NCBI GenBank assembly: GCA_002104985.1
Contig: MCGO01000355.1
Span: forward strand, 1 to 27,590
Source of the DNA: Rhizoclosmatium globosum
Taxonomy: Eukaryota; Chytridiomycota; Chytridiomycetes; Chytridiales; Chytriomycetaceae
DNA length: 27,590 bases
Direction: 5' to 3'
Shown: piece after piece, positions 19,206-27,590 of the stretch
How the letters are laid out: every line of letters begins with the position of its first letter
Position numbering within the stretch: position 1 is the first letter of the stretch
Program-made: the position numbers and the translations under genes
Notes under the pieces: model-generated
The model's database searches: none
Seen by the model: the letters and a program-made list of their open reading frames with translations, nothing else
Told to the model about the DNA's origin: nothing

Positions 19206-22200
19206 ATGGCAGAAGAGGTCTTGTCGGCGATGGAGGCAGTACGTGTCCCAGGCAACGCACTCCCACGCAACACCAACTAACTCTCGCTTCAAAAGCTCAG
19301 TGAGCAGCCGTACTCATTCGACGCCCACGCTGCCTATCTCTCAGTGCTGAAGCAGCAGGGCCTCAAGGACGAACTGCGCGCAGCCCGTCAGAGCATGCAC
19401 TCCCTCTTTCCTTTTACCGAAGGTGCGTGCGGTGTGTTTTAGTTGTTTCCTTGAACCAGGGCGGCGGATGGATCTAGTCTCTTTCAACATACCAAAACTA
19501 CGCGTTTCTCACCACACGACTACTTGGCACCAACTCACTAATAATCGAAACATAGAAATGTGGACAGAATGGCTCAACGATGAACTCAGTGCTTTCGCGG
19601 AAACCCTTGCCTCTGTTGCTTCGGATCCATCCACTTCTCTGCTCATTCAGGAGCAAGGAATGGATCTTATTGCCTTGTTTGATCTTGCCATACACGACTA
19701 TCTTTGTACGTATCTTCTTCTTCCCTATTTTATTACTGAATTGATTTAACCCAGGTATCCCCATCTATGTCAAATATGCAACATTCCTGAAAGACTCAGT
19801 ATTCCCTCCGATTGATGACGAAAACGACGAAGAGAACAGCAAATCTGTACAGAAGGGATGGCTATCAGCGGACTCCGCCCGTCCCCTTTTCAATTCACTC
19901 ATCCATCCAACAACCCTCCACTTTCTCGAATCCCACAAAGTCTGGAACGTGTATATATCATTTGAACTTCAAGTCCTTGCTACAACTCCCTCCGCATCCC
20001 GAGCTCCTCAAGTAGACCGTATCCGATCTGCATATCTCACACGTCTTGCTGTTCCCCACTCCACAATCGACCAAACCTTCCAAGACTACAGCCCCTTCGA
20101 AACCGCAAACGACACGACCGGAACATACGAACAAAACATGCGTGCCGCGTCGAAAATTAAATCAAAAACAATGATTGAATGCTCGAAACGTGAAACTTCT
20201 GAGCGCCGGTTACAGGAAACAGGTGGATCTGTGCATGGGTACCTCGAGATGGCGGATTTTTGGGGAAAGAAGGACGTGCATGTTGCGAGAGTTGTGTGGG
20301 AACGTATGGTTGCTGTGCATTTCCTTGTGGAGCAGGTTTGGGAGCGGTACCTTGTGTTTCTTGTAACACGGATGAAGGTGTTGCCGGTATTGAAAGGTGT
20401 TGTTGAACGTGCGGTGCGGAATTGTGGGTGGAGCGGGGAGTTGTGGGGTCATCGATTACGTATTGGGGAGAGTGTTCTTGGAGAGGGGCGAGAGGAACTT
20501 GACAGTGCGTTGTTACAATTTGTTTTTGTTTTCCACCACGTTTATCTAAACTCTTCACGTAGATGTATTCGCGAACGCGTGTGGGATGATCCTTGCGGCA
20601 AAGAACCCCGACCAATTTGTCAAACTCGCACGCAACAGAACAGGAATGATCCGTCGACACCTAACCCGCGACTCTACCAACCAAGAATACAAAGACCTTC
20701 TTCGTGTGACGCACCAACAATCTATTACCTTCTTCCGCGAAACATTCGGTCCACTCTTTGAAGACTTCCGTGTCGAACTGGATAGCATCCACGACGAAAT
20801 ACATTTATTCCGTGACATCCAACGCGCGCGATCTGTCTTTGACGCATTGGTTCTTACAAGCCCTGCATCCGCAAAGCTTCTCCTCCTCGTCAGCGAATTC
20901 GAACGAAACCACGGCCGCGACCCCGCGCGTGCAAAGTGGGTCCTAACGCAAGGACTCGGAAAACAGAAAGGCGATGAAGGAAGAATGGAGTTGTTGAATG
21001 GTCTTGTTGAATTGGAGCGGGTTTGTGGGAGTGGGGATGATGAAGATGAAAACGGGTTTTATGAATTGCTTGCGAAGGCGGGGAGTACCGAGTGGGCGAT
21101 TGTTGGGAAACGGGGGAGAGAGGCTAAGAAGCAAGGTTGGGTTTATGACTTTGGGGTTCATTTGGGGGTTTTGGCGCAACAAGGTGGTGACAGCCAGCAG
21201 CAACAACAGCAGCATCAGCAACATCAAGTGCAATATGTTGAAGAACAGAGTGGGCAGAAACGGGAATTTGACGAGGAGGACGCACCCACTTCACCAGAGC
21301 GTGTTACAAAGAAGGCAAAGAAAGACGAGGTTACGGAATTGGAACAGATGGAAGTTGATAATCCTGCAGCTGCTCCACCACGGACCGAAAATGGCGAGCA
21401 AGCTCCTGTAAAGAAGGAGTTCTATACCTTGGACGAGTTGAGTTATTCAAGCTGTGAATTCACCTAAACTAATCATGTTATCAGCTCCAATGCAGGAAAC
21501 ATTATCCGACTCATAAATGTCCACCCTAATACCGACCCGACGTTCTTTAAGTCTCTCTTTGAAACAAAACTTCCACCTGTCGATTATTATCTCAAGGCAC
21601 AAGAAGACGGAACAACCGACGGCTTTATCGAATTCACCAAAGCCGAAGACGCATTGAATGCAGCTCTTCTTGGAAAAATTAAAGTCTTCAAGCAATACAC
21701 GGTCATTCAACGATGTATCCCTGCCAAAACAAAGTGGGGCGACTTGGATGAAACGGAGGTCCTTGGCACAAAAATATACGTTAGTAACCTGGATGTGGGA
21801 GTAAACAAGCCAATTTTGCGGCAAGTCTTTGGCGCGTTTGGAAAAGTGAAGGAGATTCGTCTTGTTCTCAAGACGAGTAACGCGTTTGCGTATATTGAGT
21901 TTGAGATTGCTCGAAGTGCGGAAAAGGCTGTTGAAGGGTTGGATGGGAAGACGTTGGAAGGGTTTCCGGGAAGGAAGATTGGCGTTGCGATTAGTGACAA
22001 GACAAAGACGAAAGCTAAGGCGAAGGATCCTAAGGAGCTGATCGTCACAAACTTTACTATTGCGACTACGAAAGAGGATTTGCACGAGTTGTTCTCAAAG
22101 GTAACTTTTTATCGAGTGTGGATGTGTGGAATCTTATAAACCTTTTCAGCACGGTAAAGTGAAAGATATTCGTATGTTGTTGGACAAGTCCGGAGTTCCG

Positions 22201-22770
22201 CGCGGTGTTGCATTTGTGGAATTCGAAGATGAGGTGAGGCTGGATATCATGCGTTATGAGGGGTCTATCTAATATATTCCCTACTAGGCTGGTGCTAAAG
22301 CAGCCCTTCAAGTAAACGGAACTGAATTAGATGGTAAAATAGTCAGCGTTGCACCATCAGATCCCAATGTCCGTGGCGGCGCACATCTACATGGAAAGAA
22401 ACCATTCAAACCTAGAGATGAGGCAGAATCCGTACCCACTCATCAGCAGCATCAGCGATCAAAGCCCGGGTTGGGATTTAGCGGGCGTGGTGGACGTGGA
22501 GGAGGACGCGGAGGGAGAGGCGGTGGAAACCATGCAGGCGGAGAGACTCGCAGTGATGCTACACCAACATCAGCAGCACCATCTGTCTCTGCAACCACTT
22601 CTTCGTTTGTGCCCCGTGCTACAGCACGTCCTAAAGTTGTGCAGATGCGACCAACCGCACCTGTTGCGGCGTCTGCTGCTCAACCAATGCAGGTTGATGG
22701 TGGAGGTTCAAATGGAGGACAAGGCAAAAGTCAAGATGATTTTCGGAAAATGCTTCTTGGCAAGAAGTGA
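19206..22770 (+). CDS. SART3: SART3/Prp24-like U6 snRNP recycling factor (HAT repeats + three RRMs)
   Basis: Promotes reannealing of U4 and U6 snRNAs after splicing, in the nucleus. Eight exons (19206-19238, 19296-19422, 19556-19705, 19755-20504, 20563-21436, 21485-22100, 22150-22233, 22288-22770) give 1038 residues without a frame break. HAT repeats fill about residues 12-600: SFDAHAAYLSVLKQQGLKDE, EEMWTEWLNDELSAF, VWNVYISFELQVLA, ARVVWERMVAVHF, LFEDFRVELDSIHDEIHLFR. A Gln-rich and Lys/Glu linker follows. RRM1 is at about 648-725 (GNIIRLINVHP), RRM2 about 740-815 (KIYVSNLD, AYIEFE), RRM3 about 828-905 (ELIVTNFT, GVAFVEFED). An RGG-like stretch precedes the last 13 residues, SQDDFRKMLLGKK, the Lsm-binding tail of Prp24/SART3. 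The exon 5-6 junction (48-bp intron 21437-21484, donor GTTGAG) is the only weak splice site. The stop lies 41 bp from that of the convergent membrane-protein gene. Confidence 0.93.
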
Positions 22771-22811
22771 AAGCTCTTTGATTAAATAGAGTTTATACTT
22801 GTAAATTGAAA

Positions 22812-23519
22812 TTATGTGCATACAATTAAGGGGATATCATCTTCTCCGTTGTTGTTGTTTGAGTCGTCACATTCGGGTTCATGGACCAAGCCTCTTCTCC
22901 ATGCCAGTCGACATTCCCTCGCCCACGATTCTATTCGAAAAACTATCCGAAATGCAATGAAATTCATAGCAAGCGACATTGCGACAATGATGAAGATGAG
23001 AATAATAACGACCAACATCAGACTCGAGTCAACAGTAACAGTCGCAGCTTGTCCGATATCATACATGAACACGACTTTTACTCCACAAGCAACGATAAAG
23101 CGTACAAGGAGAAAATAGCCGAGCACTGTTATCCATTCAGGAATCATCCTATAGAAAGATATATATCCGAACAAGCTAAAAAGAAATGAGGCTATGAGAT
23201 CAGAGACTTGATGTGCTGTTGCATAATTCCAATCCCATAGTGTGAAAAAGCCAGATCCGACGACAAGATTCAGGAGCTGGAGAAGTGGATGGATCAGGAG
23301 ATATCTCTGGAACAAGTCCTTAACAGGTAAATTAAGGAATGATGGGTCTGATGGCATTGAGGGATGGAGTAGAGCAGAAGACGGTATTGGTTCGGCATCT
23401 TTGAACTCCGCCCAACTCTGCAAGATGGTTGTGAGTTCAAGAAGAAATAAGACTCAAATACAGAGTCGGGGACTTACTGGGAAGGGCGGTAATGCTTTGG
23501 TGAGCTTCCGTAGTAGCAT
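22812..23519 (-). CDS. Four-helix membrane protein, tandem family member 1
   Basis: Family not recognised. Exon 1 is 23478-23519 (14 codons, MLLRKLTKALPPFP) and exon 2 is 22812-23417, with a 60-bp phase-0 intron (GTAAGT...TGCAG); 215 residues, intact. A short hydrophilic N-terminus (SWAEFKDAEPIPSSALLHPS, then MPSDPSFLNLPVKDLFQRYL) precedes four hydrophobic segments: LLIHPLLQLLNLVVGSGFF, VSDLIASFLFSLFGYISFY, ITVLGYFLLVRFIVACGVK and SLMLVVIILIFIIVAMSLAM. The block RMIPEWITVLGYFLLVR is almost unchanged in all three paralogs. The tail is hydrophilic and Asn/Asp-rich (ECDDSNNNNGEDD). Membrane location is inferred from hydrophobicity. It faces SART3 tail to tail. Confidence 0.8.
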
Positions 23520-24214
23520 TTTGAGGGTAGATTGGGGCTGGCTTGTCCGTTCCAACCCTTATTTCCCTCTGTCATTCAAATTCCAAACAAGCATCATCAG
23601 CCACAGTAGCATTTAGAGGAGTTCAACAATGAGAGCAGTGAGCGGACGTTACCAGAGAAACGAAAATGTGGGGAATAAATTGAGTACTATTTGGGATTTA
23701 CATACACTGATTGGTATATTGAAGATCCTGATCTTATGCCAACGATGGAAGACTTTGAATGTGTTTATACGTTTGTGACAACCAACTCGCTGGTTTCAGT
23801 ATTGAAGTTGACAATGGACATGAACAGATTCATGATAACAGATAATAGCTGGAGGCAATTTTGGAATGAAACGACAAATGATTGCACGTAAATCAATAGT
23901 TTTGTTGGATGGAAGGAGATTAGCGGCATAGAGTTAGAATGCCCATTTAAGTAATACATCTTAAATGTGGACATCAAATTGGAATCGGTTCTGTTCGTAA
24001 ACCATTGAATAAAAATGGCTGAGAGATGGCTGAGAGATGGCCCAAGCTGGACTTTGCAGAAGAAGCCCATAAAGAATCTGTTAATAGCCGCATTTAGAGC
24101 AGTTCAACCAAGGAAAGTAGGCCGATACAACTAGAAAGATATGTAAATTGGATGCTGTCACTTTAGATACAAAAGCTCTTTATGAATAAATAGAGCTGAC
24201 TTGTAAATTGAAAA
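23520..24214. other. Intergenic region between membrane-protein genes 1 and 2
   Basis: 695 bp. The block near 23607-23646 (GCATTTAGAGGAGTTCAACA) recurs at about 24089-24115 and, more diverged, at about 25259-25300, marking duplication boundaries. ATGGCTGAGAG is repeated at about 24015-24037. From 24171 the sequence is homologous to the 3' flank of gene 1, starting exactly where SART3's stop codon ends in the other copy. A 101-residue minus-strand open frame at 23765-24070 resembles nothing I know and I do not call it. Confidence 0.5.
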
Positions 24215-24934
24215 TTAAATGCATATAATCAAGAGGGTATCATCTTCTCCATTGTTTTTGTTTGAATCTTCACATTCAAGTTGATGAACCAAGCCTCTTT
24301 TCCATGCCAGCCGACATTCCCTTGCCCACGATGCTATTCGAAAAACTATCCGAAATGCAATGAAATTCATTACAAGCGACATCGAAATGATGATGAAGAC
24401 GAAAACAATGACCGCCAACATTAAATTGGAGTCAACATTAGCACTTGCAGCTTGTCCAATGTCGTACATATTAAAGGCTTTGACGCCAAAGGCAATGATG
24501 AAGCGCACAAGGAGAAAATAGCCAAGCACTGTTATCCATTCAGGAATCATTCGGTAGAACGCAATGAATCCAAAAAAGCTAAACAGAAAACAAGCAACGA
24601 GATCCAAGATCTGATATATGGCTGAATAATTCCATGTTATATGTGTAAACCCCCCAGTTTGAACAACAAGGTTCAGGAGCTGGAGAAGTGGATGGATCAA
24701 GAGATATCTTTGGAACAAGTCCTTCACAGATAAATTGAGGAATGATGGATCTGACGGCATTGAGGGATGGAGGAGAGCGGAAGAAGGTATTGGTTCAGCA
24801 TCTTTAAACTCCGACCAAGTCTAAAAGAATGACATGAGTTCAAGAACTTTTATAGGGAGCCATTGTGAAATTCGTGGTTGGAGGGAACCTACCGGAAAGG
24901 GCGGCAACACTCTAGTGAGCTTCTGAGGCAGCAT
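24215..24934 (-). CDS. Four-helix membrane protein, tandem family member 2
   Basis: Same architecture and exon lengths as gene 1: exon 1 24893-24934 (MLPQKLTRVLPPFP), exon 2 24215-24820, intron 72 bp (GTAGGT...TTTAG), 215 residues, intact. It is very similar to gene 1 outside the first loop (QTGGFTHITWNYSAIYQ against GSGFFTLWDWNYATAHQ). The four hydrophobic segments, the RMIPEWITVLGYFLLVR block and the C-terminal WARECRLAW helix with an Asn/Glu-rich tail (ECEDSNKNNGEDD) are kept. Both reading frame and splice sites are preserved despite sequence divergence, so both copies appear to be under selection. Confidence 0.8.
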
Positions 24935-25431
24935 TTAATTTTGGGGGGGAAAGTAGATCCGTGGCTGGCTTGACGACTTCAACCCCATACCCTTTTTCCT
25001 GTTTGTCATTCTAAATATGTTCGAAAGAAGTATCGTCAGCCAGAGTGGTGCAAATAAGTATCGTAAGCCAAAGTGGTGCGAATAAGTATCGTAAGCCAAA
25101 ACAGTGCAAAGAAGTATCGTAAGCCAAAGCGGCAAGAAGCATCGTAAGCCAAAAGTGATGCCTATCTTAAAGTTGGATGTGGATCATTCTAGCAAACAAT
25201 TCAGAATTTGTCTCATCGTATGGCTGCCACTGGCCTTAACAAGCAGTCTCAGCCTGAGTTGTATTTTGAGGAGTTTCAATGATGAGAACAGTAAGAAAGG
25301 CCCCCACAAGAAGCATACAAATTGAGTGACGAAACACATAGTTTTGATGACTTTATGTACATATTATTAGAGGTTGCTCGTCATTTTCCTGCTGCACTCC
25401 AATGCTATCTCGTGCTTGGGAATCCTCCGAT
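24935..25431. other. Intergenic region between membrane-protein genes 2 and 3
   Basis: 497 bp with the upstream region of gene 2, the 28-bp minisatellite (25028-25162), a diverged copy of the upstream block of gene 1 (about 25259-25300) and the 3' flank of gene 3. No supported coding frame. Confidence 0.5.
25028..25162. repeat. Minisatellite, five copies of a 28-bp unit
   Basis: Unit starts AAGTATCGTAAGCCAAAG. Copies are at 25028-25055, 25056-25083, 25084-25111, 25112-25136 (shortened) and 25137-25162. A single related unit (AAGCATCATCAGCCACAG) lies at 23589-23607 upstream of gene 1, so the array expanded from a unit already present in the ancestral upstream region. The units abut without spacers, so this is not CRISPR. 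Confidence 0.9.
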
Positions 25432-26181
25432 TCATCGTCTGCCGCATAAACTCCGCGCTTTCCATATTCGCCGACATTCTCTCGCCCATTCTTCTATTCG
25501 AAAGACGATTCTGAACGCAATAATATTCATTGCGACAGTCACGCCAACAACTCCCACAACGATAAGGATGAAGAGCCACAACTAGACCAATTTCGACGCT
25601 TATATCAATTTCAACTCCCACTGTATACAGGATGTATGCTTTGACTATGAATCCTGCGACACAACGGACCAGTAAGAAATATCCGAGAACGGTGATCCAT
25701 TCAGGGATCATACGATAGAATGCAATATATCCGAATATGCTGAAGATGATTGAAGAGATGATGTCTATCACTTCGTATATGGTTGATAGACTCCAATCCC
25801 AGTAGTCATTCACCAACGCTGAGCCGATGACGATGTTGAGTACTTGCAATAAAGGATGAAATATGAGGTATCGTTTGAACAAGTCCTTCACTGGCAGATC
25901 CAGGAAGGAAGGGTCCGATGGCATAGACGGGTGTAGGAGGACTGAGGAGGGTATCGGTTCTGCGTCTTTGAATTGTGACCATGTCTATAAGTACTAATTG
26001 TAAGCTCTCTATTACAAGAAGAGTGTAGTGTGAGAGGAGAGTATGGTAAAGGGGAGATTCGTGGGTCAAAGCTAAAATTGGAGGTCTTCAACACTATCTC
26101 ATCCAAGACTGTGCGATATTGACAGTTAGGAAGGACGCTCACAGGTAACGGAGGAAGTGTCCAAGATGCTCTGCTTAGCAT
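25432..26181 (-). CDS. Four-helix membrane protein, tandem family member 3, frameshifted
   Basis: Exon 1 is 26143-26181 (MLSRASWTLPPLP) and exon 2 is 25432-25984, with a longer 158-bp intron (25985-26142, GTGAGC...ATAG). The N-terminal half follows the family: TWSQFKDAEPIPSSVLLHPS, then MPSDPSFLDLPVKDLFKRYL and RMIPEWITVLGYFLLVR. Near 25570 the frame breaks between GLVVAL and ILIVVGVVGVTVAMNIIAF; two extra bases (or one fewer) are needed. The rest, RIVFRIEEWARECRRIWKAR, ends GRR-stop at 25432. Unlike genes 1 and 2 it lacks the Asn/Asp-rich tail. It is the most diverged copy and may be a pseudogene, or the break may be a sequence error. Confidence 0.7.
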
Positions 26182-26400
26182 AACGGACAAAGCTCGGCTG
26201 AATGTTTGCCGTTCGTAAGAATTTTGGGAGTCTTTTTTCCAAAAGCAAGCCACAAAAACTAAATCTGAGTCCGAAATGAATTATTATGCAAAAAGCCTCT
26301 TCATTCATCCAGACTGAATCGCAAAGTCATCAATAGCATATCGAAGGAGTATTATTTGTCTAAACACTTGCTAACCCTTCAAACAAGCGTCGCTTGCTCG
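26182..26400. other. Intergenic gap, gene 3 upstream region
   Basis: 219 bp, AT-rich. It separates the start of membrane-protein gene 3 (minus) from the end of the next minus-strand gene. Nothing specific seen. Confidence 0.4.
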
Positions 26401-27590
26401 TTATAAAAGCGGTATACTGGGTATAAAACTCGTGTAGATACGAGATAAGCTCTTTGGATGCAGAGGGTCCGTCTCAAACCGGTCCTCGCACAAAACTATC
26501 CATCGTCCACAGGAGACATCGCCATTGACACCAAATTGCCCGCCACAGAGCCCTTCCAACGCCTGACAAAGCTCCCAATCTTTAAATTCCCAAACACACT
26601 TATCGCCCAACGAAACAAAAAACTCTCCATTCTCAGCCAAAAACAGGGATTTGACAGATCCTGAATTCGCGGTTAATAATTCCAACAGGCTTGGTCGAAT
26701 GTTTGCGGCTTCAAACGTCCCATCCTTGTTGATGACAACGTATGGACGAGTTGCAGTTGATTGATCCTTGATGCCAAAAGCGAAAATTGAATCGTGCTTG
26801 ATTAAGGTCGCAATTGAAGGTTCAAGGTTTCCTGTCCAAACGTGGTTTGGAACACCCTGTTGTCCAGCTCGCACACACCAAGTCCATCGGACGCCAATAG
26901 TATTGAATCAATGATTTGTGCATTTGCTTTGAATTTCTGCAGTCGTTTATGTAGCCTGATATTTAATTCCACTATGAAATATTTGATCCCGATTCCATTG
27001 AACCCAGGTCCCGGATTAACTACCAAAAAGACGCCATTTTCCTTCCGTTCCAGTTAAAAGAACGTTGATATGAAATCCCGGGCCTTTTATCTCTTGTATG
27101 CTCTTTTCTGAGACTTGCTGGAAACCGTTTCCCTTTTCTAGATACAAAGATCCAGCCCAGCACTCCCTCACTTTCAATTCGTACAAATGCGTCTCCGTGT
27201 TCGCCAGTCACCATACAAAAGTTTTAACAAATTCGTCGCGGCGAATACTTTTGCCGACTTCTCGACTTTCGTAATCTGGCCAATAACGAATCTTCACTTT
27301 CTTTGTGGAGCATCGAAACACCCATGGCGCGATTGGATGCACCATTCCAACTTCCTCCAGCACAATATTCCCGTTTTCGGCAACAACAGGAACCCAATAC
27401 TCAGCTCCCTCCAACTTGACAAAAATATTACTCCTCGCGTCAGCGTTACTTTCAAGTTTGCTGATATCACTTGTCCGGTGCGTAACCCTTCCTCATCCTC
27501 ATCATTGACAACCAACCCAAAATCCAACGTTGGTGCGCGATGCAACGAAACAGCCCGTTTGACGCGATACACCCACAACCCTTCCTCACT
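26401..27590 (-). CDS. Unrecognised protein with SH3-like and beta-propeller-like segments, 5'-truncated, several frame breaks
   Basis: Reading from the right window edge, two similar units appear: VYRVKRAVSLHRAPTLDFGL ... GQVISANLKVTL ... VKLEGAEYWVPVVAENGNI, and WVFRCSTKKVKIRYWPDYES ... DEFVKTFV ... DAFVRIESEGVLGWIFVSRK. Each has the hydrophobic spacing and late Tyr/Trp-aromatic pair of SH3-like domains (inference). Downstream come GKWR, VVNPGPGFNGIGIKYFIVE, then IFAFGIKDQ, YVVINKDGTFEAANIRPSLL and SVKSLFLAENGEFFVSLGD followed by KCVWEFKDWEL, resembling blades of proteins with a repeated 'V..L..NGE.FV...DG' pattern. It ends at TAA 26401-26403. Frame changes are needed near 27422, 27216, 27136, 27025 and 26841, of both signs and mostly at A/T runs. 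No intron explains them convincingly. Function unknown; pseudogene or poorly sequenced gene. Confidence 0.5.

Noticed and set aside
19128..19292. Extended ACL4 N-terminus from an ATG at 19292
   Set aside because: It would overlap exon 1 and intron 1 of SART3 and encode a sequence unlike the family; MAKKKKS at 19127 is a natural start.
23765..24070. 101-residue minus-strand frame between membrane genes 1 and 2
   Set aside because: No family resemblance, no paralog in the other duplicated units, and no supporting splice or promoter signals.
25028..25162. CRISPR array
   Set aside because: 28-bp units are contiguous with no spacers and the genome is eukaryotic.
1..27590. tRNA, rRNA or snRNA genes
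   Set aside because: I looked for T-loop (GGTTCGA-type) and box-like motifs on both strands and found only coding or isolated matches without cloverleaf context.

Overview
The window is eukaryotic nuclear DNA, most likely from an early-diverging fungus (a chytrid-like lineage is my best guess). The genes carry short GT...AG introns, mostly 43-80 bp, often with a CTAAC/CTAAT branch-point motif just upstream of the acceptor. Coding density is high, there are divergent gene pairs with very short shared promoters, and the content is fungal: a WSC carbohydrate-binding domain, a DHA2-type MFS transporter, a DcpS scavenger decapping enzyme, the ribosome chaperone Acl4, and a SART3/Prp24-like U6 snRNP recycling factor. 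I saw no bacterial operons, tRNA, rRNA or CRISPR.

Layout from left to right. 1-3421: the 3'-truncated piece of a GNAT acetyltransferase (minus strand), divergent from a Q-rich, collagen-like and coiled-coil protein (plus strand). The second gene needs about nine single-base corrections to read through. 3600-9185: a local family of MFS transporters, with one near-complete gene (7360-9185) and two decayed 3' copies. One decayed copy is split by a 598-bp MITE-like element with 21-bp terminal inverted repeats and a TA target duplication. The other lies beside a 667-bp fold-back structure with roughly 180-bp arms that abuts the DcpS promoter. The DcpS gene (minus) lies between the two decayed copies.

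9262-22770 is orderly: a YecM-like VOC protein divergent from an App1-like phosphatidate phosphatase; an intact 12-exon secreted protein with LRR-like segments and a WSC domain; a decayed tandem copy of that protein; and ACL4 divergent from SART3 with only 78 bp between start codons. 22812-26181 holds three tandem, two-exon genes for a four-helix membrane protein family I do not recognise; the third is frameshifted. 26401-27590 is the 3' part of a gene for an unrecognised protein with SH3-like and beta-propeller-like segments, broken by several frameshifts.

Frame breaks are not uniform. About 13.5 kb in the middle (9.2-25.4 kb) carries more than 10 kb of coding sequence without one, while both flanks have many, mostly one-base losses in homopolymers. 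Locally uncorrected sequence and genuine gene decay must therefore be separated before the flanking genes are called dead or novel.
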